From positions 5,483,721-5,547,720 of the forward strand of contig LR746270.1 in the NCBI GenBank assembly GCA_902729315.2: a DNA stretch of 64,000 nt, written 5' to 3'. Both the position numbers and the translations under genes were made by a program. This DNA comes from Spirodela intermedia (lineage: Eukaryota > Streptophyta > Magnoliopsida > Alismatales > Araceae). The notes under the pieces were generated by a model. The model ran no database searches. It was not told the DNA's origin and saw nothing but the letters and a program-made list of their open reading frames with translations. Below are positions 1 through 12,735 of this stretch, piece by piece; the stretch's first letter is position 1, and every line of letters begins with the position of its first letter.

Positions 1-44
1 ATCCCAGAGCTGGAAACACAGCAGGTCTTCTCTTATTTGATCTC

Positions 45-108
<64 letters not shown>

Positions 109-527
109 CTATCTATCTACCTGATGATCTCTTAACTGTAAAGCAAAAGTCACAGAGTAGGTGATGGGGATGACTGGGAATTGAAGATCTTCGATGTGCA
201 TTGGGGATATCTGGTTGCTTTAATCCTACAGTTGTTTGAGCCCAACTGATTTGTACAAGGATCTATAAATTTTCTGATGGCGAATAAGGCAGGGCCTCAT
301 CTGAAAACTATCTGCATCCATTCTCCAGGACAGACTGGTTCTCGTATTTATTTTGATGAACTGGTCGCGTAGTAAGCGTTCTCATGTTCTAAGTACCAGC
401 AGTTTAACACAAAAGCAGGAAAACTGTGAAGAAGAATGCCCAGACCTGTGGATGATCATGGCAGAGATAAGGGGAGAGGGGGATCCAAGAAAGAGCATAC
501 CCGCATGAGTAATGGCCGGTTCCCTCT
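1..527 (-). other. 3' flank / 3' UTR of the pyridoxal reductase gene
   Basis: This stretch lies downstream of the PLR1 stop codon on the minus strand and should hold its 3' UTR and polyadenylation region. I see no second gene. Its one clear structure is a compound CT/AT microsatellite near the left edge. The open frames here are shadows of the PLR1 last exon or random. Confidence 0.5.
43..106. repeat. (CT)n(AT)n compound microsatellite
   Basis: About 24 bases of CT dinucleotides run directly into about 40 bases of AT dinucleotides. Such compound tracts are length-variable in plants. Confidence 0.95.
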
Positions 528-3500
528 TCACCTAGTCTGGAAGATGTTCTGGATCATCTGTCTTGGAGAGTCATCTGCTGCTGACTCCAGCTCGAGTATC
601 TCGTCGGGAGTCAGGCGCCAACCCAGAGCTCCCAAGTTCTCCTCTGCCTGACGAACTGTCTTCACCCCGGGAATGGGGACCGTGCCTTTGCAGATACACC
701 AGTTTATTGCTACCTGCAGAGGAAGGAGAACAGAATAAGCAGGGAAGAGGATGGAAAACATGAATTTATCCTCTTGAATAGGTAAGCTCGAAAGATTTTT
801 AAATCAAATCGATAGCCAATCCGATTAAGGATTAACACATCATGAACTAATTGTGGGTTTAAAGCACATACCTGAGACACCGTTTTTCTTCTTCTGTCTG
901 CAACTCTTCTCAATGAACTCAGCAATGGATCCAAACCGGGGAGAATCTGTCGGAAAAGCAAGGCCCTGTCGAGTGGTAATAGCCAATCAATAACAGATGA
1001 TTTGAGCGAGCTAAGTAGCCGTTAATAATCTTTCCATTACCGTGGGCCAGGGGGAAGCTTCGAAGCTGTATACTTTCCACTAAGCATCCCAAGTCCAAGA
1101 GGACTGTATGAGATCAAACGGATACCCAGGGAGTCACATACAGCCTTCAACTCCAGTTGATCCTTGCCCATGCTTAGCAAAGAAAACTGAACCTGCAGAA
1201 GAAAACTCTATGATTAGATAAAAGGGTATCGGCAGAAAGTATACACTGTGTTGTTAAGGGAATCCAGATTATCATCCTTGAGTGGCTAGTTCAATCGATT
1301 ACCTGGGCTGAGCACAGCGGAACCCCACGAGATTTCAGGTAACCGTAGATCTTAACAAGCTGGTTTGCACCATAGTTGCTGACACCAACGGCACGGACTA
1401 AACCCTAAAATCACATCACAGTTATTGCAGTCATCAAAAAAAGAAAGGAACATAAATATCCATACTCACTGACTGCCTTTGATTCTACCTTGTGATGTTT
1501 CATCACAGTTATTGCAGTCATAAAGGAAAGGAAGGAACATAAATATCCATATTCACTAACTGCCTTTGATTCTACCTTGTGATGTTTCATTAGTTCAATC
1601 AATCTGCCAGTCTCTTAGGAAGAAGAGAGTATTCAAGTAAATTTAAGTCATGAACGCTTACATCAGCAATCATTTAGGTGAGATGTTAAAGCCAGGTTTA
1701 AAGATCCAGGGCCAGCAAAACGAGGAAAAAGTGTGGTTGCCAGACAATGGTAAAAAGCTTCAGTAAAGGCAAACATTGTCAGAACCGGGATCTTACTGGC
1801 TAGCTCACTATTGGCGCTGCCATAGCAAGGGAGGGAAGTTCATGAGTCATGTGAGCTTGTCCAGGATAAGATGTGCCAGGAGGCAATAGTTTGTCCAATG
1901 AAGTAGTTTGATTTCCTTATATTTTAGGGAATTCATAATTAGAGTTCTGCACAATTATGATGCCGGTGAGATATTTTAGTCACTAGCATGCTGCTATCGA
2001 GGAGACAGCGAAAGGAAACCCTATTTTTTCATAATAAAAATTCTCTTTTAAAAGGATGACCAATGGTATACTTGGTTCGGAAAAGATGACGCAAATCTCA
2101 CAATTTTTCCACCAGACGGAGCTATTCATTGTTCACAACTTACAATTTAAACATAGTTCTATAAATTAGCTAAATAAGCTTCCAAATAACAACTTTAAGC
2201 AGAGATCGCCTAGGCACAGACACATCAATTTGTGCCCCATTTAAATTTGTAAATTCATCAGCAATGAAACTAATATTCAGTGACTAAATTTAATAGTTAT
2301 GATCACGCTAAAAATCGAGACCCTTTCTCCAGAAACAGGCATATACTAAAAAATCAAGATCCTTCTTCTATGCACATTGGGTTCGAAATATCAACAACAT
2401 AAACGTGTTAACAAAAAGAAAATTACTCTTCTAATTATATGGGTAATGCAGATATGTAGTAACCTTCTCATACATTGCAACAAGTCCATCCCAAAGAGCC
2501 AACTCCTGCAGAGGGGCATAATTTGCAGTCGACCAATGCAGCTGTCCAATCCCAATTTGCTCAATTTCCAATCTCTCTAGTGAAGACCTACACATGACAG
2601 AAAGAATTCAAAACTAATTAAAATACCATAGCTACTGAGGCATCTCAAGTTAAGTTCATGATCATCCGACAATATGACTGAATAGAATAAGCAAAAGAGT
2701 AGAGAAATACCAAAAGATAGAGAAGATTAGGAGATGCGGTCCAACCTAGAGAAACTCATTCACAGGAGTTTTTATATGCCTATTAGGGAAGGTGAAAGAG
2801 GAAGCTCCACGTGTAATATCCCCCAAATGGGAAAGGGAAAATAAAATAAAATCCGTTAAGATATTTTGTGCCCATAGTTGTGAGGGAAGAAAAAACAGAA
2901 AAGGGAAGAATAAGCAGGATTTTCCTTCTCCTCTCCTTATTTCCTCCCTAATCTTTCCGTTTATGATGCTCTCTCCTTACTTTTCTTCTTCCTTTATCTG
3001 CTACCAGTCATTTTTCTTCTTTACCTTTTTCCCTGATTTATTTTCATCTCTTCCTCTGCTTGCAACAGCCCAAGAAACCTTTTAAAGGATATGGCTGACC
3101 ATTTAGTCCAAAAGACAAGGCCTGATCGGTTTAGAATGTTAAAATCTAGAACAGACTGTTCTGAGTGATAACATGAGGACAACATGATGTTTTTTCTCCT
3201 CTTTTCATACTGGGCTTAATGTTTCGCCTTGTAAGAAGACTTTAAATGATATAATTTGTGCAGAAAATTTTTAGTTATGAAATATTTAAAAATTAATGGA
3301 GAGTTATAAATAAGTATTTTTGCATGAATCTGAAGCCTTGTCCATTTATCAGGAGTTTAAGAGAAAATAAATTACAATACATTTTATGCATGCAACCTCA
3401 GAAGCAGCGATTTATTTCAAACTTCCAATCTAAATGATTCTCTCTAAATCTTCCTCATGAGTTCATACCTAACAGCGAAATGATTTGAAAAACTTCACAA

Positions 3501-4884
3501 CCTGTTTCCACTATAATACAGATAGTCAACATAATCGCCATAACAAGAAATTGAAAGCTTTGGGAGAGCATGCCTGCAAACTCTCATTTCCCTTCCGATT
3601 ATTTTCTCACAGGTATTTTGGAGGATAATAAATAGAATTTCAGAAAAAAAACATTGAAAAAAACATTGAAAAAAAACATTGAAACATTGAAGTAAGTACG
3701 CAAATCTCCAACCATAGCTAAGATGATTAAATATGTTTATTATTTTTCAGTGTGAACGGGAATTTACTGAAATAACAGGATAACGAAATCATACTTGCAT
3801 GCTTTCACAAATTGTCCAGATGTCAAGCGCCACGGATATGCAGCAAATTTTGTTGCAATGACAATGCTATCTCTCTCTGCCTTTGATCCTAGGAATAAAG
3901 AAAGACTATAATATAATCAACTTATGTGGCGAATAAAGAATAATTCAACAATTCAAGTGTGGAAGAAAATCTAATACTTAAACTTTAGGGATAGGCAAGG
4001 GCAAATCCCAATCTATGCAGGTCAAAATATAGCATGCAGGCGTATCTATGAATCAAACTCCGTCAAACACAAACCATAACGATGTAAGATTCGGCAAAAG
4101 TTAAATTGTCTTGCTACATAGGTAGCCAGTTTCAGAAAAAAATTTCGGATCTAATTCCTTCGGAAGCCAAAATTAATTTTACCTACCTGGGAATTCGCGT
4201 ATGAACTTTCCAAGTAGCCTTTCGCTTTGCCCATTTAATCGTCCAGTACCGTAGGAATCTGCAGTGTCAAAAAGATTGACTCCGTTCCTTACTGCCAAGT
4301 TGAATATCTCTTGCAGTTCTCTGTCCATCTCTTCCTGATACCCCCAAAGTAGCTGGTTGCCCCAAGCCCAGGTGCCAAATCCCATGGGAGAAACGGTGAG
4401 CGATCCAATTTTAACCTAGAACAGGGAAATTGGAAGATAAGCCACAGAACACTACGCCGTACAGCACAGTTAAGGACGATGCAACCGAAGAATATAATAG
4501 GCAAGAATTCCATTCTAAACTCAAGAGAAATCTGTCACGAACTTCGCCGTGAGGATGCTCCACCCGAAACAAAGCGAGCAATGAGGGATGCTTCAGCAAA
4601 GAAAATGGAACTAAGCAGAGACAGAGATATCAACACGAAGAAACAACGAATAGGGTGGACGAGATGTTCTCACTCACCTTCTCCCATGGCCAGAAGAGGG
4701 GTCCAATCCGCGGAGGGAACTGGAGGGAGATGGGCGAGCTGCGCTTTGGGGGCTCCAAGCTTGAAGCCCTGCACCAGCCGGCACGCCCTTTGCTGCCCCC
4801 CCTCCCCGAACCACCCCCATTGCGTCTTCCGAAAGAAGCTGCGGCCGCTGGAGACGCCGCGGCTGACGACGCCGCATGCGCCAT
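528..4884 (-). CDS. PLR1: Pyridoxal reductase, chloroplastic (aldo-keto reductase), 8 exons
   Basis: NADPH-dependent reduction of pyridoxal to pyridoxine in plastid vitamin B6 salvage (family knowledge). Exons on the minus strand: 4884-4678, 4415-4187, 3888-3795, 2587-2464, 1404-1303, 1192-1041, 965-872, 713-528. All introns are GT-AG and phases join without a stop, giving 395 residues; the Arabidopsis homologue has about 365. Residues 1-60 are Ala/Ser/Gly/Arg-rich with few acids, as in a transit peptide. The core begins near LFWPWEKVKIGSLTVSP and contains MGFGTWAWGNQLLWGYQ. The AKR tetrad is visible as Asp119 and Tyr124 in FDTADSYG, Lys159 in IATKFAAYPW and His194 in QLHWST. The C-terminus is SPRQMIQNIFQTR. 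I chose the Met at 4884 because the upstream in-frame Met at 5016 adds 44 residues translated from a GA microsatellite. No inactivating lesion is visible. Confidence 0.94.
1416..1589. repeat. 87-bp tandem duplication in PLR1 intron 4
   Basis: Two head-to-tail copies, 1416-1502 and 1503-1589, share the start TCACAGTTATTGCAGTCAT and the end TTGTGATGTTTCA with few differences. They lie within the 1.06 kb intron and do not touch a splice site. Confidence 0.9.
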
Positions 4885-4935
4885 TTCCCTCTTTTCGCTC
4901 TCCCGCTCCCGCCACTGCTCCGAGGAACTGCTAAT

Positions 4936-4972
<37 letters not shown>

Positions 4973-5095
4973 GGTAATGTTGATGTGGCAAGTGCCGACG
5001 ACGCCGCGTGGACCATTTCCTACCACTCACTCTTCTGCTCCCGCCACTGTCCGAGGAACGGCTAACGCATAGAGATAGAGATAGAGAGAGGCAGA
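4861..5095. repeat. 132-bp tandem duplication spanning the PLR1 start codon
   Basis: The block with GACGACGCCGC, CCATTTCC, GCTCCCGCCACTG and CCGAGGAAC, followed by a GA tract, occurs twice: from about 4869 and again from about 4999. Each copy carries an ATG in the same context (GGAAATGG on the minus strand), at 4884 and 5016. They are 132 bases apart and therefore in frame. Confidence 0.85.
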
Positions 5096-5496
5096 GAGAT
5101 AGAGAGAGGGAGAGAGAGATGCTAGTGCTGACGTGTCAGATGACGTGTTAGGGAGACCTGTCTGACGTGGGAACGGACCCGTAGCCGACGGCACCCAGGA
5201 GTCTCCTTCCGACTCTGTTGTGGACTGCGGCGGAATACCAAACGGGGATTTAAACGTTCGTCTACGTGGTTCAGCAGAGCGTCGTATTTGCTGTAAAGAA
5301 AGAAACTAAAGCTTCTCCGACCTGCGGGAAGAGGGCGAGCATCAACCACAAAACCTACGATCCAGAGAACAAAAATAAAGACAACTCCCTACGGATAGAT
5401 AGACAGCTTTCCCAATCCGATTCTTTCTGCCTGAAACGCCATCGGCGGCGGCGCCGCCGTCTTCTTCTTTCTTTCTCCGGGAGGAGGAGAGCTGAG
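4885..5496 (-). promoter_or_regulatory. PLR1 upstream region (5' UTR and presumed promoter)
   Basis: This 0.6 kb gap between the PLR1 start and the cytochrome b5 stop must hold the PLR1 5' UTR and promoter and the b5 3' UTR. It is GC-rich with GA tracts at about 4939-4968 and 5070-5120. I see no convincing TATA box, so the exact promoter is not placed. Confidence 0.4.
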
Positions 5497-8400
5497 TTAT
5501 TCGACCTTGGTGTAGTGGCGGACGACGAAGGCCAGGGCCAGGATGAGGAGGGGGACAAGGAACTGCAGGATCTTGATCACAAAGTCCGCCGTCTTGTCGT
5601 GGTTGTACGGAGCCTGCTGCGGGGGAATGTACGCCCGCTTGGCCGGAACCGAAGACGCGTCGATCTCCCCGATGTAGAACTTCTCCATCTGTTCCCTCGC
5701 CGCGTCGCTGTGGCCCACGTCCTCAAAGTCGTTCGTCGCATCCTTCCCTGTAACCACGTCACAGAAAGAGAGAGAGAGAGAGAGAGAGAGAGCGTCGATG
5801 ATGGAATATGAGCTCTTCTGGTATCTAGCTCTTCTCAAGGGGTAAAAGATGGGTTGGTAAAAGGCCCACCTGTTACCGCCAGCAGGACCTCGTCCCCTCC
5901 AGGATGGTCGTCCATGAACGGGGTCACATCATACACCTGTTTGAGGAACGCTTAGCCTCCTTTGCAACAAACAAGGAGGATATTTTTAACCTACTTACCA
6001 ATCAGGGCCCTACAAGGCCTTTTTACTTACGATTAAAGACCATAGACTAGTTAGTTATGTCTCAAAATGGGAAGGACTGCTAAGTCTCATTCCCGCTTGG
6101 TTAATTATGAGGGGCTAGCAGTAGAACTCTCTCTCTCTTTCCCTCGTTCAGCTCCCTGTGAGAGAGCCAACAGCCTTTGGTTGGGAACTCTCCCCAGATA
6201 TATCCCCATTTTCACATTTGATCCTGTCAGAAAGCCTTGAGAGCCCTGGAATGCAGCATTTCCCCTCCTTCCGTGCCACTCTAAACTCGGCGACTGAGAA
6301 ATTCGACAAGGATTGTCGGGCATCCTTATGCATTTGTGCCGCTTTCAGTGAGAAATGCACAAGGACTAAAGGGTAAATGTGACGAATTTATGAATTTTAA
6401 ATATCTTGACCAAGAACTATAGGAAAACATCAGCCACTTGTAGTAAAGATTTATTGTCCAAGTCCCTACCCACATCAAGAGACCGCACAAGAGTGTAATG
6501 CGCATTATTAAGCATGCCGACTGTATTTAGAATAAAAAAAATGTTTTTAGCAGAAAGAAATTTCCAGAAAGCGTTAGGGTGAAGAGTACACGGACAAAGT
6601 ATTCGAATCATCTACTAGATCGTACTTCCAAGATCTGAAAAATTCATTTGACTGTATATTTATCACTTTCTTAAATGTCTTTGAAAAAGAAAAAGAAAAT
6701 ATATACGCAGGAGAATAGACAGGAGAAAGAAAAAACGAGGAGGTGGTGTCATCCAATGAAGTAATATTTTATCCCACTTTCACAACTTGGAAGGATCAAT
6801 GCAAAGACAAATGAGAAGGAAACTTCTTAATAATCCATTATTTTGGTTTTTTCTTCTTCTGACACCTTCATTCGTAGGAGCGGGGCGCAATTTCTTCCTT
6901 TATTCTGGGCTCTCTGAATCCAGGATTCCCTCTGCGACCTCATCACCACCCCTGAAAGTCAACTAGTGTGTCAATTGGTCTCGTTCCTAAAAGAACCTTC
7001 CTCCCATTCCAGTGTCTTTTCCCCTACACCCACTCCCCCCCCCCCCCATCATCCAGAGTTATAGTCTCAACTACAGACGGACGAGAACAAGAAATATCAT
7101 CCTTTTTGCTTTCATATTTTCTGGAAGTGGGATTTTAGTTTCTAGGCTTTCTACATCCCAATGTTTTTAGTCCAATCACTCCCTTTCACGAGGGCTGAAA
7201 TCTGGCCGAAAGAAGAGGACAAATATTTAACTCTGATACAGGGGTCTACCTCTTATAGTTATCCAAAGGCTACATTTCACTGATGTCATGGACCTCCCCA
7301 ATACGTGTTATAAACGTAGCACCGCACCTCCACTATAATAGTTGGAGATATCAGATAACCTTTTTCATTTTCCCTGTTCGCGGATAGCACTAAATTCTTC
7401 TGTTCTACGTCACTACACAGGAAACATCTAACAAACTCTCCACTCTCTTTTGCCAACAAACCAGTTCTAGAAAGTCAATACACCTATTCTTTCCTAAAGG
7501 TAATCCCTTGATCGATCCCCTTCCTGATGTGCTCACTGGCAATTACATTCTCTTTCACATTCTCTTCAATTTTTCTTCTGTCAGCACACTTTAGACCCAA
7601 CATATCTTCTCTCACGAGAAGGACGAATCCTAAGCATAAGCACGATAAGCCAAATGTCTTTGACAAGTAAAACTCCCATTAAAGAAAAGAGCAGAAATCA
7701 GATGATTTAGGAGAAAAAATCTCCAAAAAAAACCCAGAGTGACGAAAAAAAAACTTGAAGAGAAGATTGTCAAGTTTACAATGAGGCCATAATAACAGGG
7801 TTTACTAATCAGCTGGATCCATATTATATTCCCTCTAGAGAAACTACTGCGATTTCCCCTATGAGTGACTGCAGATCCTGGATGAGAGAATCAGGGGGCT
7901 CCAGCAGCCAGACAACTTATTCAGTTATTACGCCCACAAAAGGCTCACACGAAATATTAACGAATGATAATCTATTGGTGGCTGACTGTTGTGCTGTTAG
8001 TTCATGAAACTTTGACAGGCAGATGCATGCAGAATGGAAATTTCATGTATGCGAAATACGACATACGAAATTCAGATGAACCGGAGAAATCTGTTTTCTA
8101 TTGAATCGCCGGCACCTTTCACTGTTCTATGTGCAGATGATTATTCCTTCACCAGTGAACAGACATTTCCAGCATAAAATTCATCAGTTTCTTTCCTCTT
8201 CCAGGAAAGTTATCCTACAGCTCCTGGTTTCGATTTCCATCTGTAGTCTTAATCTAAAGAGATGAAACACTATAACCTGATTTTTTTCTTCCACCAACGA
8301 AAACTTCCTTGGGTCTTTTACAAGCTTGCAATTTAGCATCTCAGTAGCTTGAACAAAGCAGGCGAGGAAGTGGGATCAAGTAAAAAAAAAACAAAGAATT

Positions 8401-9103
8401 CCCTTTGTTTCCATCGATGTGCTCTGACCTATTCAAGGTCCTTGATGAACAGGAATGCCTTTATTCGAATGATTACCCAATAAAATCTTATTGGATGCTA
8501 AAAAGAAGTGCTGTATACACGAAGTTTCTTATTTACGAAATACTGAACAACCTTTCTTTAAACCTCAACTTCAAATCTAACAAGAGAACAGCAGGAGAAC
8601 TCTCAGTAGTTCCTCCATTTATAATTATTTTACGTGAGCCAATACTCATGGAAGAACTAGGCAGAAAAATTATAACGAATAGTAGAATTTTTTCTCGGTA
8701 GTATCTCCTTCCACACATTGTCCATTGTAGATCAGTTCGGATTAATGGTTCATAGTGACAATCTTACTAGGGAATTCAGAAAAAAATCTGTGAATATTGC
8801 AAAGTAGACCACACACGTCCCAATCACCGAATACAACAAACGATTCCTCATCTTCGGCACAATCAAGTTCCATAAAATATCAATTTCCGTATTAGGAGTG
8901 ATGAAAAATCATAATTACAGGGGAACTAATCAGCTCAAAAATCAGAAAGATCAACCACGGGACGGAAAATATATTAATCAATCTAACGACAAGGCACATT
9001 GAGGAAAGAGAGAGACCTTCCCGTCGATGATGAGCCAACAGTCCTTGGTTTCGTTGTGCTTGGACACTTCCTCGAAAGTGTGAACCTTGGAATCCCCCGC
9101 CAT
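5497..9103 (-). CDS. CB5: Cytochrome b5, ER tail-anchored, 3 exons
   Basis: Haem electron carrier of the ER membrane, giving electrons to desaturases, hydroxylases and P450s (family knowledge). Exons on the minus strand: 9103-9017, 5936-5870 and 5747-5497, joining to 134 residues, the usual length for plant CB5. The N-terminus is [17 protein letters not shown]. The haem motif HPGGDEVLL puts one axial ligand at His40 and the second at His64 in DVGHSDAA. A proline-rich linker leads to a hydrophobic tail at about residues 107-127, followed by the short basic end RHYTKVE: a C-terminal membrane anchor. The start is the first ATG, with exon 1 ending at DGK. Intron 1 is long (3,080 bases) with the weak donor GTCTCT. 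It lies head-to-tail with PLR1 and looks intact. Confidence 0.95.
5937..9016 (-). other. Large first intron of the cytochrome b5 gene
   Basis: A 3.08 kb AT-rich intron. It holds an uninterrupted poly-C run at about 7035-7047 and no coding exon that I recognise. The short open frames on both strands have no family resemblance. I see no transposon ends. Confidence 0.7.
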
Positions 9104-9148
9104 TTCTCTCCCCTGCACCCCACACACTTCAAATCTAACAAATCTTCC

Positions 9149-9163
9149 TAAAAATATATATAT
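9149..9163 (-). promoter_or_regulatory. Possible TATA-like tract upstream of cytochrome b5
   Basis: A TATATATAT-type run on the minus strand lies about 46-60 bases upstream of the b5 ATG, next to a GA tract. Spacing would allow a short 5' UTR, but AT runs are common here, so this is weak. Confidence 0.3.
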
Positions 9164-10908
9164 CTATAAAGAGAGAGAGCACACGAAACATCAGAACTGT
9201 ACAGAACAAATATACCAGAGAAAGATGGAGGATAATGCAAATTTTAAGAAGAAGAGCGGTAGCCGCGGCGTCTCCGGCTACTACTGCGGCTCACCCCCTT
9301 CCCGGTGCGGCGGACAGCGGACGATCTGACCACCGTTTCTCCGTCGCACGGACGTGGCACTTAATGGTACGGCCGGGGCGTCGGTTTTCCTCCCCCACGA
9401 AGATCCCTCATATCTGGTCCAACGAGTTAGCGGCTCCGATGGGATATCGCAATGGGCTTCAGACTATCCAACGGCGGTGATCGGACTCTCCGAAACACTT
9501 GCCGTCGTCAAACCACTCGACTATTCGTCACCAGGGTGCAGATCTTCTCGAAAGTTCGGAGACACCTATTCAAACGGCCCCCTGTAGTCGCTCCTCCCAG
9601 CCCGGTCCCGGATCATGTGCTTTGACTCACTGAGCCCCACGCAATCGAACTACGTGTCTACCGACGCCATAATGCACCCATCAACAGCCTAAATCTTCAT
9701 TAACTCTCCAAAAGTCCTTGCTTTGTTAGCATATATGATTTGGACGATGTGCATGAACATATCTACACCAGAATGGGTGATAAAAGATAAAAGAACAAAT
9801 AGGACTTTTAAGAATGATCCTAACCTCAATTCTTTCTTACGATATATATATATATATATATATTTCTCATGAATGGAGCATCATTTCACTTGGTCTTAAG
9901 ATGACATTTACCCAAGACTCTCCATGTATAACCATTTAATTTACATTTTTGAAACATTTAAATAATTTGTGAAGATTTCTTGGTCACCTTTCATTTTGCT
10001 AGATCATTTTGTTCACATGAATAATGTTTGGAGATAGTGAAGGTAATTAAACTAGAAGTAGCTCATGTGATCACAACTTCAAAAGAGTTAGTGTTAAGGA
10101 ACAAGCATCCCTTTGTCGCACAACATAAAGGAATGTACACCAGATTAATGTTGTTCAAAGAATATTTTTATGTCCATAGTTGGGCAGGTCCTCATTCTTC
10201 TTTTAGAAGAGGGAATCATGACATTCACATCAAAGAAAACAAGAGACACCACCTCCCTCTTATGTTATGTGGTTAGGGTAACCATGTGGGTCTATAGATA
10301 TTTTCTTTGATATTTTTTCCTTTTCACTTGTTAATTACTTATATGTCAGTTCCAACAATCAACATCTCATTGACTGAAAGTGATAGGATCATATAGGAAC
10401 TCTCCAACTCTTTCAAATACTAATAGTGATCCATTTGAAATCTCATGAACTCATTTATTGCTATGTAATTAACTATCTTGATGATTAGCTCAATTTTTAG
10501 AAAAAAATTCTTCCACTTCCATAGTTTTCACTAAATGGACCCAAAACTCTTAAGAGTGCATCCTAAAGATATTTTAGTCTAAGTCACCATAAAGAAAAGC
10601 TTTATTGTGATCAAGTTGTTCCATGTGAAGATGTTTCTACACAAAAAATATTGTGCAAAAATTTAATTGTGGTCAAGTTTACAATAATACAAGAGGTTAC
10701 TATGAAAATGTGTTCTCACAAGTCTTTCTTTATACATTTGGTTACCATTAGGTTCTTGTTTGGTCATGTAAACTTATTTATTGTGAAATGATTTATTCTC
10801 CTATAATAGTTGAGTTATCTTTCATATTTTTGTGATTTATTGATATTGACTTTCAATGTTGACTCTCACCTCATTATCTTTAGTATCTATAGCTTTTGCA
10901 TATGACTC
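9164..10908. other. Intergenic DNA upstream of cytochrome b5
   Basis: The first 500 bases (about 9230-9700) are moderately GC-rich, as expected for a proximal promoter. The remainder is AT-rich with a TA microsatellite at about 9841-9862. No gene or mobile-element terminus is recognisable. Confidence 0.5.
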
Positions 10909-11382
10909 AAAATAAGTCTTCATTATCATAGGTTAATAATGAGTTAATAATATATTTTATATCTTAACTCTTAAATAGATTGATATTTATGTTAAATTAA
11001 GAAAATAGGTTTTTAACTTGCTAATATGATTTTTTAATTAATTATGTGATTTTATGTGAATTTATATAATTTTTAAGTACTTTTTAAAATAAAATAAAGA
11101 AAAATAAAATAAATAAAAAATTGAGAAAAAGGGGAGACCCGCTAGCCAACTAGGATTCAACAATAGACTAGAAAGACACCACACATGGGTTAGAAATTAT
11201 CAAAAAATTAGAAATCTTTATTTTTTATATAATTTTTAAGTTCATATTTTGGAGATGAAATGAAGAAAAATAAAATAAATAAAAAATTAAGAAAAAAGGG
11301 GGACATGGTAGCCAATAGGATCCAACAATAGACTAGAAAGACACCACACATGGGTTAGAAACAATAAAAAATTAGAAATCTT
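10909..11382 (+). repeat. Degraded 5' part of the main LTR family, with internal tandem duplication
   Basis: From about 10911 the sequence follows the start of the main LTR family (AATAAGTCTTCATTATCAT, TTAATAATGAGTTAATAAT, then ATTATGTGATTTTATGTGAA) up to the purine-rich stretch and a GGGGAGACCCGCTAGCCAAC block. The last part is tandemly duplicated: about 11061-11223 and 11224-11382 share AGACTAGAAAGACACCACAC and GGGTTAGAAA. It is an old truncated copy. Confidence 0.6.
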
Positions 11383-12519
11383 TGTTTGAAATTTGTTAAA
11401 ATCTTGCTTGCCTTGGGTGATCATTTTTATTTTCATGCATGATGCTCAAATTCTAAATCTATTTTTTCATTGTACAAAAGTTCTTCATTAAATATCACGT
11501 TCATATTCCTTGTATTTTTTGATTGTGATCATCCTAAAATTGAAAGCTAAACTCATCAACTTTGTATCCAATGAAGAGATAGTTTTTAGATTTTTTGGGC
11601 CTCGTTTGTTTATATTTTAAAAAGAAATATGTATATAGGAGAGGTATTCTAATGACTCTTAAGCGTGATAGATTTGAATTCTTCTTGCCTAAAAAAATCT
11701 CTGGATATTGACCTACTAGGGTCATAGATGTTGTCGTCCTTATAAAAAAATGTGTAGAAATAGAGAGGGAGGATGAATATAATCTAGTAGATTTCTATGA
11801 CAATGAAATCATTTTAAAATAATTTTCTTTATTATATGTCATGATGAAATAGAGAAGTATTTTTCTAGAAGTCCCCATGATATATATCTTTGCTTTTGTG
11901 GATCATGAGTGATTAAAATCTTTGAAATGTTAAGGCTAGTTGAAACATGAAGAGGGGAGTCCTTGAGGGGTTTGAAATCTTTTAATCCGTGATATATTTC
12001 TAGTGAATTGAGGTTTCTAGAAGTGATCATAAGTTTTTCAGATTTTAAATGAATTCTTATTTAGACCTATTTGTGTTGACATTTGGTGGTAGATGTGTCA
12101 ACACATGCACTATGATAAGACCTCTTAACAATCTCTCACTAAAAAAATATAATTTTTATATTGATTTATCCTTCACCTAACTACTTCTGCTTTTAGAGAA
12201 AACTATCATTCAATATTAACTACACTTCTTAAATAAAACACACTTTGATGATATAATTGCTTGATTGAGACAAATACTATCTTTATAGAAACTCATATCT
12301 TTTCATGTCAAATATGATGATGTTCACTTATTGTTGTGTTTAAATGCCTATTATCTAATAATATTTATAACAAGACTTAATAAGATATTAGTATAGATGT
12401 AACTCTTAGGTCGAACATAAATAGATTGATTAATCCATCATGAAAAATTAATTATTATATATATAATTTTTTTATTTTATTTTATCACTATTTAATAAAA
12501 AAATAAAATAGAAAGGTGA

Positions 12520-12735
12520 GGTGAGAAGAATAAAGAAAATAGATAATGAAAGGAGTGAAAAAGAGAGAAAAAAGAGCTCTCATGAAAGAGAGAGAAGATA
12601 GAGGAGGAGAGAAAGAGATCTCATAGAAGGGGAGAGTGGGAGAAACCTCACAAGAGAGAGAAAGAGAGAGAGAGAGATCAATCGAGAGATAGAGAAAAAG
12701 AGAGAGATCAATTGATTGAGAGAGAGATAAATTTG
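12520..12735. repeat. Purine-rich GA array
   Basis: Irregular GA/GAAA repeats contain a recurring unit resembling TCTCATGAAAGAGAGAGAAG. Related units reappear 1.1 kb downstream. Confidence 0.7.

Noticed and set aside
5266-5811. 181-codon plus-strand open frame
   Set aside because: It is the antisense shadow of the cytochrome b5 last exon, with Arg-rich low-complexity composition.
7035-7047. Poly-C run
   Set aside because: A simple homopolymer without further structure; noted only within the intron entry.
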